Assembly (NCBI GenBank): GCA_031316115.1
Contig: JALDRC010000005.1
Coordinates: 248,001-312,000 of the forward strand
DNA length: 64,000 bases
DNA from: Nitrososphaeraceae archaeon
Lineage (GTDB): Archaea > Thermoproteota > Nitrososphaeria > Nitrososphaerales > Nitrososphaeraceae
Direction of reading: 5' to 3'
The notes under the pieces are model-generated. The model was not told the DNA's origin and did no database searches. It saw only the letters and a program-made list of their open reading frames with translations. Every line of letters begins with the position of its first letter. The first letter of the stretch is position 1. Shown here piece after piece: positions 17,864-27,209 of the stretch. A program made the position numbers and the translations under genes.

Positions 17864-18691
17864 ATGATATTAGAAATTTTAATTCAAGCATCTAAAAATG
17901 TTTTTCACACAGTTAAGGATTTGATAGGAACAGAGGAGGGAAGTTTAAAAATAGCTCAAGGAGCTGGAGGAGACATATCCAGAAAAATTGATTTAGTAGC
18001 TGAAGAAGCGGTATTAAATACAATCAAGCTATCTAATTTTTTTCCTACTGTAATTGGAGAAGAATGTGGAATGATTCATGGAAAAGATCATAATGAAAAA
18101 AACAATGGTTTTTTAATAATGGATGCAATAGATGGAACTACCAATGCAGTACGGGGGATCCCTTTTTGTTGTTGTTCATTGGCATATGCATCAGATTTCT
18201 GTCTTAGTTCTGTAATTGATGCAGTTGTTCTAGATCTATTCACAGGAGACATATATTCAGCATCGAAAGGCAAGGGTTCTTTTTTTAATAATAAAAAAAT
18301 TAATGTAAGAAATATTGATCTAAGTACGGTTAAATCCGTAGGAGATCTTAGATCTATTGATTCTGTCATAGGTACAAATGTTTCTGGAATTACATATGAC
18401 ATGATTAAAGAGCTAACAACAATATTATCATATTCCAATCATGTAAGACATTTTGGTGCAAATGCTCTTGAATTATGTTACTTTGCTAAAGGGTATATGG
18501 ACGCCTACATAGATATTAGAGGAAAGATACGGTCCACCGACATGGCTGCTGGGTATTTAATAGCAAAGGAAGCAGGAGGAAAATTATTTGATAGAAATGG
18601 AGAGGAACTAGATTCTAATCTTGATGTTAGAACTAGATTGTCATTTTATGCAGTCTCACAGGAAAAACTTTTTAATCTAATAAAAATGTGA
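17864..18691 (+). CDS. Inositol monophosphatase / archaeal FBPase family enzyme
   Basis: This 275-residue member of the Li+-sensitive phosphatase superfamily has GEECG near residue 66 (metal Glu), IMDAIDGTTNAVRGIPFCC near 84-103 (two metal Asp residues and the Thr that positions the water) and RSTDMAAGYLIAKEAGG near 222 (the WD-A-like motif with metal Asp). The archaeal branch dephosphorylates both inositol phosphates and fructose-1,6-bisphosphate; the sequence alone does not say which. The start is ATG at 17864; TTTATAATATATAC lies about 28-33 bases upstream, consistent with a leaderless transcript. Confidence 0.88.
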   Translation: MILEILIQASKNVFHTVKDLIGTEEGSLKIAQGAGGDISRKIDLVAEEAVLNTIKLSNFFPTVIGEECGMIHGKDHNEKNNGFLIMDAIDGTTNAVRGIPFCCCSLAYASDFCLSSVIDAVVLDLFTGDIYSASKGKGSFFNNKKINVRNIDLSTVKSVGDLRSIDSVIGTNVSGITYDMIKELTTILSYSNHVRHFGANALELCYFAKGYMDAYIDIRGKIRSTDMAAGYLIAKEAGGKLFDRNGEELDSNLDVRTRLSFYAVSQEKLFNLIKM

Positions 18692-18829
18692 ATTATTTGT
18701 AATTAAGCAACTTTTTATTAAATGTAGGAAGATAATAAATCTTTAATTCTAATAGCACGTTAACATATACCTATGAATATTATGTTTATTAAATACAAAG
18801 ATAATAAGAAAATTTGAACAAAAAACATG

Positions 18830-19590
18830 GTAGAGCATATTTGTATCCAGACAGTTAAGTAGAATTGCTGGTTTTTGAAAGTGGGATTATCTTTTCATAC
18901 AATATAGTAAATAGAATTGTAAGTGGATTAACATAAGATATCATTATAAAGGAAATAGATTTTAATCAATAGAGAAAGCATTAATAAAATGTGTATAAAT
19001 CTTAAAAGTATATACAACAACGATGACAATAACAATAACATCAAATACTGATCTATAACATTGCTAGTAGACATAGAATTCATAGCGATACCAAAAAATA
19101 GTCATTATATTAAATAAAAATGAAGAGATTATCTTAAATTGTACATTGCAATTGATGTAAACTTAAAACAGATAATACCTTTTAGAGTAACTAAAGATAT
19201 AATTCATAATAACAAATTTGTAGCTATTAAATAAATGAGTTACAACAATACTAAAATTTATGCATATAAAATATATGAGAGTAAAACTAATTTCAAGCTT
19301 CAAGACAAAATGCATATTTAACCTGCCATATCTATCAACAGAAAAAATGCTAATAATAGAAAAACAAGAAAAAGTAGATCTAGAAATGAACTATTACATC
19401 TGATTCAAGATATTGGATATGAAGAATATAAGAAGCTTAAAAAGGACAACGAGATGTTGTTGAGGTGTTAGTCGTCTCATCATTAAATGTGTATTAGAAG
19501 ATTGTTTACAACGAAATATATTCAGTATGCAAAGAAAGAAAAAACTACCCGGGATATTTTTGTAGAAATAGTTCATATTATTTTAAATAG
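18830..19590 (+). pseudogene. Decayed IS5/IS4-type transposase
   Basis: There is no continuous frame, but transposase-like peptides appear in order on the plus strand. From about 19137 one reads LYIAIDVNLKQIIPFRVTKD and IIHNNKFVAIK; from about 19340 SINRKNANNRKTRKS, then SRNELLHLIQDIGYEEYKK; from about 19451 VVEVLVVSSL; and near 19550 FVEIVHII. Archaeal DDE transposases of this type have 'IDV...II..RVT....HD.K.', 'R.NA..RKS.SRN' and a C-terminal 'VE...S..K' block in this order. Many stops and frameshifts show it is dead. No ends were identified. Confidence 0.65.
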
Positions 19591-19793
19591 CTTTTGTACA
19601 AACTATCTCAATCTTTGATTAAGCTGCATACTAATATCAGTATTGTAAAAAGATTATTATTATTTTATTCATTAGAATTTTCTAGATAATTATACATAAA
19701 AAAACTTGACATGAATTTTACTTTAATATTTATCAATATAAAAATTTTTAAAAGTATATATTAATATCTTTTATTTTTTCTCTATCAGTAAAA

Positions 19794-21122
19794 ATGAATT
19801 ATAGAAATTTTGTTAAATACAATTTTATCGTATTATTCTTTGTTTTTAGTATTATGTTTATCCTATCAAATGATTACTATAAAACATTTGCACAATTAGA
19901 TACAAACAACTTTCATTACCAGTATTATCTAGATGATGAAAATATCCATATCCCTGACCAATTTATTATTTATTTGAAAGATAATGGTAATAATAATTTT
20001 AATACTCTTGACCCAGAGGAATTCTATGAAACAGAATTGAAAAATACAGGAACAGAATTACTATATACATATAATTATGTAACCAAGGGATTAGCCATAA
20101 AAATACCAAATGAAAATGTCTTGGAAATTCTAAAAAGAAATCCTAATGTTGAATACATAGGTCAAGATATGATTGTATCTATCTTTAGTAATCAAAAAGT
20201 GTTTACTCAATTAAATCACCAGGAATTACCGAGGGGGATAGATAGAGTAGATGGAGATTTAAGTTCTGCTCGTAATAACATTAACTCAATTAATGCAGAT
20301 ATCGCAGTTTTAGATACGGGAGTTGATCTTGATCATGAAGATTTAAATGTATATCAACAGGTGTCTTTTATTCCTAATACAAATTCTGCTGATGATGATC
20401 ATGGACATGGAACACATATTGCTGGAATAGCTGCTGCAAAAGATAACTCATTAGGCACTGTCGGCATAGCTCCTGGCGCTAGACTATGGGCAGTTAAGGT
20501 TCTTGAAGGGACAGGTATTGGTGATATGTCTACATTAGTCAAAGGTTTAGATTATGTTGCAGAGAATGCAGATCAAATAGACGTAGCTGTAATGAGTTTG
20601 GGATGTGAATGTAAATCTAATGCTTTAGATATCGCAGTTAATAATGTAGTTGATTTAGGAGTAACTCTTGTTGTTGCTGCAGGAAACGATGGAACAAATG
20701 CGGAGACATTTTCTCCTGCCAATAATCCGAATGTAATTACTGTTTCTGCCATTGTAGATACAGATGGAAAATGTGGAGGTAATGGACATAGTACTTCTTA
20801 TGGTCAAGACGATACATTAGCAACGTTTAGTAATTATGGAGATATAGTAGATATTTCTGCTCCAGGTGTTGAAATATTTTCTACCTACAAATCTAACTCA
20901 TATACTAGTTTATCTGGTACTAGTATGGCCGCTCCTCATGTAGCAGGAGCAGCTGCTTTATATAAAAGCACACACCAAGATGCAACTCCAATCGAGATCA
21001 AAAATCATTTAGTAAACTCAGGTACAGAACTTTCAGATTTGTGTGATGGGAATGGTCATGGATACTTTTCAGCAGATAAAGACAATTTTAACGAACCATT
21101 ATTATATTTAGGAAAAGATTAA
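19794..21122 (+). CDS. Secreted subtilisin-like serine protease (S8)
   Basis: The 442-residue protein starts with a signal peptide (about 9-34, ending KTFAQ). An I9-type propeptide at 48-130 contains IPDQFIIYLKD and NPNVEYIGQDM. The catalytic triad is clear: Asp in AVLDTGVDLDHEDL (about 177), His in DDHGHGTHIAGIAAA (about 205) and Ser in SGTSMAAPHVAGAAAL (about 382). LVVAAGNDGTNAE (about 300) holds the oxyanion Asn. It would act outside the cell after autocatalytic propeptide removal. It sits alone between two gene-poor stretches. Confidence 0.93.
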   Translation: MNYRNFVKYNFIVLFFVFSIMFILSNDYYKTFAQLDTNNFHYQYYLDDENIHIPDQFIIYLKDNGNNNFNTLDPEEFYETELKNTGTELLYTYNYVTKGLAIKIPNENVLEILKRNPNVEYIGQDMIVSIFSNQKVFTQLNHQELPRGIDRVDGDLSSARNNINSINADIAVLDTGVDLDHEDLNVYQQVSFIPNTNSADDDHGHGTHIAGIAAAKDNSLGTVGIAPGARLWAVKVLEGTGIGDMSTLVKGLDYVAENADQIDVAVMSLGCECKSNALDIAVNNVVDLGVTLVVAAGNDGTNAETFSPANNPNVITVSAIVDTDGKCGGNGHSTSYGQDDTLATFSNYGDIVDISAPGVEIFSTYKSNSYTSLSGTSMAAPHVAGAAALYKSTHQDATPIEIKNHLVNSGTELSDLCDGNGHGYFSADKDNFNEPLLYLGKD

Positions 21123-21256
21123 GCAATTAATCACAAGTCATTTTTAGTTTATAGAATAGAAAAAGTATCGGATGTTTAATACTTTTTTGTATTTATATAA
21201 TCCATAATCTATATAGAACATACATATAATTACTTTTATTTCTATTACTATCAGTT

Positions 21257-21389
21257 TTTGTTGCACAACTATGATTTTCGTAGATTTTGACTAAAAATGC
21301 ATCCACAGTAAAGGAGAGAAGTTATATTTGCAATTTGTTCCTGGCAAAATTCCATATCATATTATCGATTTTCATAGTTGTGCAACAAA
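21257..21389. mobile_element. 133-bp MITE-like element with 18-bp inverted ends
   Basis: TTTGTTGCACAACTATGA at 21257-21274 recurs as its exact reverse complement at 21372-21389; matching continues imperfectly 5 bases further in (TTTCG against AAACG). The 97-base interior has no ORF. Short size, long terminal inverted repeats and no coding capacity are the hallmarks of a MITE. I see no convincing target duplication and no full element with these ends in the window. Confidence 0.6.
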
Positions 21390-22803
21390 GCATCTATTAC
21401 TAATAAAAATATACTGTTAAATAGGTATCAAAATATTATATTGTTGTTTAAAGATTGTATTTCATCTCTAAAGATAATGTTATAACTACAATTTTTAATA
21501 GAATTTAGAACCAAGATAACATATAATAAAATAGAGCTATTTAAATAAAATATATTAGAAATCTTTTATAATTTAATATTAAATTGTCTTATATATTACT
21601 TAAGGTAATGCGACAAGATAAATCATCAATTGAACAAGTTATAAAATTTTTGAAATTGAAATTGGAAGCATGTTTTAATGAGATCAGTTGATTTAATTTT
21701 TAAATTTTAATAAATAAACCAAAATTTGACAAAAGTAAATCTCAATTTTATAATCGCAAAATGAATATGTATAATTTTGCAGATTACTTACTACAGAAGC
21801 TAAATAATACCTATTATCATCATAATTGACCAAGTAGTTAAACCTGTTAATATGCCTAGAGATGATAAAACAATAGTTTGTTTCTTCATGTTTTATGATT
21901 ATTGAGATTATTATTGACTTAAGAGATTCGAAAAAAGATCCTAGTTAAATTTAAAACTACTAATGTAAGAATAAATACTATAGAAGTTTTTATCTAATAG
22001 CACAATATTAGATAAATAAGTAACAATGTAACTCAAAGAAAGGTATATTTAATATAGATCTTTATTGTATTAGTATTCGTATTTTGTAACTGGCATTAAT
22101 TACAAATTTACAAACATATTACCCATAAGAAATATTATACGTGCTATCACAGTAAATATGTTATCTAACATATATTCATATATCATTCACTTCCAAAAAT
22201 TAATTATAATAAAGATAATTATATAGAATTTGTAATTGAACTTTTGTTAGTAAGTATGTTTTTCTCTATATTTGGTTATATAATATATTACCCAAATAAT
22301 TGTGATTCTTATCTATATTGTTATTTTATTGCTATATAATGAATAAAATTCTTCAATTGGCTTAAGACTATATCTTAGTCTAAACAATTAGTTTCATAGA
22401 TTTTATTTAGAAAAAAGTGGCAAAGCAATTTTGATACGTAACTATTATGACGGTATAATGAACTTGTATGAAGAAGGATATCTTTATCTCTTACAATTAT
22501 TTATCTAGATAAGAATAAATAGTTAATTTAACAATCAAGTCTTTGCCAGTATAAAATTTCAAAAAGACATCTTGATTTTATCAATTTTTTTCTGTATTCA
22601 ATTTTCAGAGATTATTCTCACTTTATATCATGAATTTTGAGTTATGATATCCTAGTTTTTAATGGTTAATTCCTTTTTGTTATTCAACCTCAAATTGGCA
22701 ATTATAATAGAATAGTGTCTTTTATTAAGATTATAATATTAGTAATGAATTTTCAATAATAATCAATAATATTAAATAAAATAGTACTAATCTAAATATA
22801 GTT
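21390..22803. other. 1.4-kb gene-poor AT-rich stretch
   Basis: Apart from a possible 29-codon ORF on the minus strand (21800-21889), no gene is recognised. Frames are short and broken. A TATA-like sequence near the right end probably belongs to the nurA promoter. Confidence 0.4.
21800..21889 (-). CDS. Possible 29-residue single-helix membrane peptide
   Basis: An ATG at 21889 opens a frame for MKKQTIVLSSLGILTG followed by more hydrophobic residues to a stop at 21800-21802. A Lys-Lys N-terminus and one uninterrupted hydrophobic helix (residues 5-29) make a plausible tiny membrane subunit. It is short enough to occur by chance in AT-rich DNA, and no conserved neighbour supports it. Confidence 0.25.
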   Translation of the reverse strand: MKKQTIVLSSLGILTGLTTWSIMMIIGII

Positions 22804-24006
22804 TTGAAAGAGAATAATACAACAACTTCTGATAATTTTACTGATTTTCCTTTTTCAGATATTCCAGCTTCACTTGTGGAAGAGTTGTTATCAAAAACAA
22901 CACAAATAGGGAATGATATCTTTAATTCAATAAATATAATCAAGAAGAAAAAATACTATTTTCGTTCTCAATTAGATAAATCTAACATATTAGCAAATGA
23001 TTCTGAAATTAAGACTCAATTTTTGACATCTTGTGCAGTCGACGGCGCTTATGCAATTGAACGACTACTTGGAAGTGATTTAATTGCTATAGGGACGGTT
23101 GGTGTAGAGGGTCTAAATTCCTCAGATAAAAAAAAGGGAGAATGGCAATCTCCTAATCATAGCGTATTTATCAATAATGAAAAACATGATCCTGAAAACA
23201 TGATTGCTGCAAGAGGATTAATGATTGAAATGGAGATAAATCTGGCAGCAAATTCACCATATGATCTAGTTTTTTTGGATGGATCACTAACTACTGGACT
23301 TATTCATATGTATAAGGCTATTGATTTTATAGAAAAAAGAAGAACGGTTATAGCAGATAAAATTAGAGATTCTTATAAAGAATTTTTATCTTCTTACAAA
23401 AAAATTTTAGAATCGGATCATATGGAAAAGCAGTGGGTGGGAATTCCAAAATATACTTCAAGAAACGATATCGGAGATATATTTGGATGGCCAACAGATT
23501 ATGATGATCGTGCTATTCTGACTTTGATCTTAAACGAAGGAGAATATACAAAACCAAGACAATTTACATCTAAGGAAAATTGGCATATGAAGATTCCGAA
23601 ATTTAATTCAAATGATAGTATGACTTCTAAAACTAATAACAGTGAACTTGAAAGTTTAATGGATGAAGTTATTAGAAAAATAATAGAACTTCATGTTATT
23701 TATTATAAACCGTATAAATGGTCACCAGCATTAAGAATTGAAATTCCTTATTCCATTGCAACAGATAAAAAAAGACTTTATTCACTTCTTCAAAATATAA
23801 AAAATCAATGTATCGTTCCATCAATTATGGAACCATACCCACTCTATCTAGCCGATCGAATTGCTAAACATATATCACCTGCCATTCCGGCATATAAACA
23901 AATTCTAACAAGTAGCATAGCTGAACTTGATAAAGAAAATACTAAAGATGATATATCAGATATCATTTTTATAATGCATTCGTATAGAACAGAAAGTGGG
24001 ATGTAG
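22804..24006 (+). CDS. nurA: NurA 5'-3' nuclease
   Basis: The 400-residue protein is the nuclease partner of HerA in archaeal end resection. The RNase-H-like core shows SCAVDGAYAIERLLGSDLIA near residue 76 (first metal Asp) and DLVFLDGSLTTGLIH near 155 (second Asp), with further acidic residues in the C-terminal half (ADRIAKH near 355). The start is TTG at 22804; ATG codons further in would remove part of the N-terminal domain. It is the first gene of a nurA-herA-mre11-rad50 run, 8 bases before herA, typical of archaea that resect double-strand breaks through HerA-NurA with Mre11-Rad50. Confidence 0.9.
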   Translation: MKENNTTTSDNFTDFPFSDIPASLVEELLSKTTQIGNDIFNSINIIKKKKYYFRSQLDKSNILANDSEIKTQFLTSCAVDGAYAIERLLGSDLIAIGTVGVEGLNSSDKKKGEWQSPNHSVFINNEKHDPENMIAARGLMIEMEINLAANSPYDLVFLDGSLTTGLIHMYKAIDFIEKRRTVIADKIRDSYKEFLSSYKKILESDHMEKQWVGIPKYTSRNDIGDIFGWPTDYDDRAILTLILNEGEYTKPRQFTSKENWHMKIPKFNSNDSMTSKTNNSELESLMDEVIRKIIELHVIYYKPYKWSPALRIEIPYSIATDKKRLYSLLQNIKNQCIVPSIMEPYPLYLADRIAKHISPAIPAYKQILTSSIAELDKENTKDDISDIIFIMHSYRTESGM

Positions 24007-24014
24007 TAAAAATA

Positions 24015-25895
24015 ATGGAAGACAATTTTACCTATGATTATGGGAATTATGAAAAGAATAATATAGAATCAAGTTGTGATCGCAAATTGGACCAATTACT
24101 GTCAAGTACCGAACAAATTGGTACTATAGGTTCACCATCATCAACTAGTGAAATAAATTTAAATATTTTACATAATGCAGTAACTAAAAAACTAGTAGGA
24201 GAATTAGTAATTTTTAAATATATACAAGATTCGCAAGCAAACTATTCTTTAGGGCAAATTACTGAAATAGAGCTTAAAAATGCACTATTAGAAGACCCAA
24301 CTATAAAATCCGTTGCACGACTAAGGGGTTTAGTAAATCCTATTAGTGGTATTCAAGATACACATGTAGGCAAGCTAATATGTAGTGCGGTGTTTAGTAC
24401 CAGTAATGAAGGGAACTTTGATACAAGTTTACTTGGCACTGTTCCTCCTACAGGAACATTTGTTCATTTAACTAATGATTCTATTCTAGATTCTTTATTA
24501 GAAAAACATCTTGACAAATTGTTTTATCTTGGCTATGTCTATGGATCTAAAACAAAGTTACCTATGTGGTTCAAACATTTTAGCGATGGTCCTAGTGGAG
24601 CCGGAGAAGCTTATCATCTAGGAATCTTTGGTACTACAGGTTCAGGAAAATCGACATTAGCCAAAATGATTTTAATGGGGTATTCCAAATATCCAGAGAT
24701 GGGATTATTAATATTCGATCCAGTTGGTGAATTCTCGAAAGATACAATATTTGATTTAGATGAAATTTATAGTGATCGTAAAAATAATGCTTTTTATTTG
24801 AATATGAAAGAAATTTTGCTTTCATTAGGGAAAAAATTTGAGGTAGTAAATATTAGAAACTTAATATTGGATAGATGGGACCTTTTTGAAGAAATATTGT
24901 ATGAATCTACATTCTTTTCATATCTATCTATCAAAGGAGAAAATAAAAGGGATGCAGTTAGTGTTTTAATTAACTATATTAGAACTAGATCACACATAAG
25001 TCTTAATAATCTCATAAGATTAGAATCATTTCATGAAATACTTAACATATTACGTAATCCAAATATTCAATTATTAATATATTCTACTCCAGACCCACGA
25101 TCACGGTTAAATACGGTTCTTTCTGAACTAGATGAAGATTACATCTATGAAAAGATCTGGAAACCTATATGTCAGTTATTTCATTTTAGAGAGGGTGCTC
25201 AAACAGTTGATTCGTTACTAAGAAAATTTACAATGAAGGAAAAACCTATGATTATAGTAGATCTTTCTTTACAAAGTGCTCACAACATGAAATTAGATTA
25301 CTGGAATGAAACCATACAAGCTTTAGTTCTTAAAAGACTATTGTACGGTCTAATAAATCTGGGGGAAAAAAGCTGGCAGCAAAATAACTCATTGAATACT
25401 TTAGTTGTTCTAGATGAAGCACACAGATTTGCAAGAAGGGAAAAATATGAAAATTCAATTGATTTAGAGAATGTAAGAATAGCATTGTTAGATGCTGTGA
25501 GAACTACTAGAAAATATGGTTTAGGATGGATGTTCATAAGCACCTCTTTATCTAGTGTACACAAAGATATTTTACAACAATTAAGAATAATGTTTTGTGG
25601 ATTTGGATTATCTTTAGGAAATGATTTAGTGACTCTGAAAGAATTGGTATCAGATCACAATTCAATTAAACTATATCAATCATTTACTGATCCGGCAAAC
25701 TCATTTAATACTAAATCTAAAAAGTACTCTTTTATGAGTCAAGGGCCAGTTTCGCCACTTTCCTTTGCTGGAACTCCTTTGTTTTTAAATGTATTTAATT
25801 TATCTGAAATATTTATTAAGGAAAATAAATTGTTATCCTATAGAAAAGTTTCAGAAAATACTCTTTCTTATACCCAAGATAGCTATGATTTTTAA
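24015..25895 (+). CDS. herA: HerA bipolar DNA helicase/translocase
   Basis: This 626-residue hexameric ATPase of the HerA/FtsK group moves along DNA and stimulates NurA. The N-terminal HAS-barrel (about 45-165) contains IGQ-like beta strands. The RecA-like core has Walker A FGTTGSGKSTLA near residue 205, FDPVGEF shortly after, Walker B LVVLDEAHRFARRE near 462, and TTRKYGLGWMFISTSLSSVH near 495, the conserved sensor/arginine region. It begins 8 bases after nurA. The stretch between residues 255 and 400 is a lineage-variable helical insertion. Confidence 0.92.
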   Translation: MEDNFTYDYGNYEKNNIESSCDRKLDQLLSSTEQIGTIGSPSSTSEINLNILHNAVTKKLVGELVIFKYIQDSQANYSLGQITEIELKNALLEDPTIKSVARLRGLVNPISGIQDTHVGKLICSAVFSTSNEGNFDTSLLGTVPPTGTFVHLTNDSILDSLLEKHLDKLFYLGYVYGSKTKLPMWFKHFSDGPSGAGEAYHLGIFGTTGSGKSTLAKMILMGYSKYPEMGLLIFDPVGEFSKDTIFDLDEIYSDRKNNAFYLNMKEILLSLGKKFEVVNIRNLILDRWDLFEEILYESTFFSYLSIKGENKRDAVSVLINYIRTRSHISLNNLIRLESFHEILNILRNPNIQLLIYSTPDPRSRLNTVLSELDEDYIYEKIWKPICQLFHFREGAQTVDSLLRKFTMKEKPMIIVDLSLQSAHNMKLDYWNETIQALVLKRLLYGLINLGEKSWQQNNSLNTLVVLDEAHRFARREKYENSIDLENVRIALLDAVRTTRKYGLGWMFISTSLSSVHKDILQQLRIMFCGFGLSLGNDLVTLKELVSDHNSIKLYQSFTDPANSFNTKSKKYSFMSQGPVSPLSFAGTPLFLNVFNLSEIFIKENKLLSYRKVSENTLSYTQDSYDF

Positions 25896-25919
25896 AATGA
25901 ATTAAATGATATTTTTCTT

Positions 25920-25926
25920 GGAGGTG
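25920..25926 (+). promoter_or_regulatory. Strong Shine-Dalgarno before mre11
   Basis: GGAGGTG at 25920-25926 is one of the few strong ribosome-binding sites in the window, where most genes look leaderless. It lies 5 bases before ATC (25932), 8 before ATT (25935) and 11 before ATA (25938), all in the mre11 frame. It therefore argues for initiation at one of these non-standard codons, upstream of the conserved DTHLG motif. Confidence 0.7.
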
Positions 25927-25934
25927 TTAAGATC

Positions 25935-27197
25935 ATTATAAAAATCATCCATATTTCAGATACTCACTTGGGTAAGAGGCCCAAGAGAACTAGATCTTCA
26001 ATTATTAATCAAGAAATAAGACCGATTGAAGATGATTTCTATAATGTTTGGAAAAGATTTGTGGACGAAGTTACAGACAATGATGCTCTAAAACCAGATA
26101 TCATATTACATAGTGGAGATTTTTTTGATTCACCATCGGGAAATGATCCTACTCCACCACCAGAATTTGCTAGGAAAGTTGTTGCGGAGACGTTTAAAAA
26201 ACTAAATCAGAAAAAGATACCCATAGTATTTATAGATGGAAATCATGGAAGATATGTACAATATCGTATTTCTACCCTTAGCGAATATCCAATTTTATTT
26301 GATAATGTATATCTGTTTACATATTTTGAATTGAAAGATAGTATCAGAAATAAGATACCGTTGTTTAAAGATTTTCCAGAACTGAAATTAAGAGTTCATG
26401 CCCATCCTTCAATTGAATCCACTGATATACCGCAATTATTTTCAAAATATAAAGAATGGATTTTAATTCAAAATAATAACATAGACCCTGAAATGATAAA
26501 TATTGGATTGGCGCATGGAATGATAGAGAATAAAACATTACATAGTGACTTTTTAATGGGGGATTATGATTATGTTGCTCTTGGAGATAATCATAAAATG
26601 CAACAGGTAACAGATAGAGCATGGTATGCTGGCTCTACAGAGTTATGGAGTTTTGGAGAGCAAAGTTATAACAAAGGATATTTAATAATTAATATAGATG
26701 GTAATAACAAAGGAATAGAAATAATTCCTAAATTTTTTAAAAATCATAGAAAGATTGTGTCTGAAGAAGTTAATATCGTAGATGAAGATACTAATGCAAA
26801 GATTATAGAAAAAATAAAAAATATCTTTAATAAAAATAATCTAAAGAAAGAATATGATTATTCTACAGCAGCTAGAGTTAAAATAAGTTTGAAAGGTAAC
26901 AAGAGTTATGGATCTTTCTTTCATTTAAATGAACTGGCATCATATTTGAATAAAATTACTCTGGATAGTAATGAATATAATATTGTAGAATTTATTTTGG
27001 ATCTTCCACAATATACTGAATTTAATAGATATAATAGTAATATAGATCAAGAGAATCCATTTATTGAATATTTAATAGAGAATCCAGAACAAGAATTTAA
27101 AGAATACATAGATTCTACAAGAAAAGAGGATTTAAAGAGGAATAACTTGGATTCAAATTTATTAGCTAAATTTTTCTTTGAAGCTCTAAAAGGTTAA
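25935..27197 (+). CDS. mre11: Mre11 nuclease, non-standard start codon
   Basis: This metallophosphoesterase is the nuclease of the Mre11-Rad50 complex. Motifs are HISDTHLG near the N-terminus, DIILHSGDFFDSP, PIVFIDGNHGRY near residue 95, NIGLAHGM near 190 and YDYVALGDNHKMQ near 210. The first ordinary start codon in frame (TTG, 25968) is itself the Leu of DTHLG and would delete the first metal-binding Asp and His. The frame is open upstream to the Shine-Dalgarno site but holds only ATC, ATT and ATA; I chose ATT at 25935 for spacing (N-terminus IIKIIHISDTHLG). No in-frame ATG, GTG or TTG lies between the site and DTHLG. Rad50 follows 12 bases after the stop. Confidence 0.88.
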   Translation: MIKIIHISDTHLGKRPKRTRSSIINQEIRPIEDDFYNVWKRFVDEVTDNDALKPDIILHSGDFFDSPSGNDPTPPPEFARKVVAETFKKLNQKKIPIVFIDGNHGRYVQYRISTLSEYPILFDNVYLFTYFELKDSIRNKIPLFKDFPELKLRVHAHPSIESTDIPQLFSKYKEWILIQNNNIDPEMINIGLAHGMIENKTLHSDFLMGDYDYVALGDNHKMQQVTDRAWYAGSTELWSFGEQSYNKGYLIINIDGNNKGIEIIPKFFKNHRKIVSEEVNIVDEDTNAKIIEKIKNIFNKNNLKKEYDYSTAARVKISLKGNKSYGSFFHLNELASYLNKITLDSNEYNIVEFILDLPQYTEFNRYNSNIDQENPFIEYLIENPEQEFKEYIDSTRKEDLKRNNLDSNLLAKFFFEALKG

Positions 27198-27209
27198 AGT
27201 GATATACTT

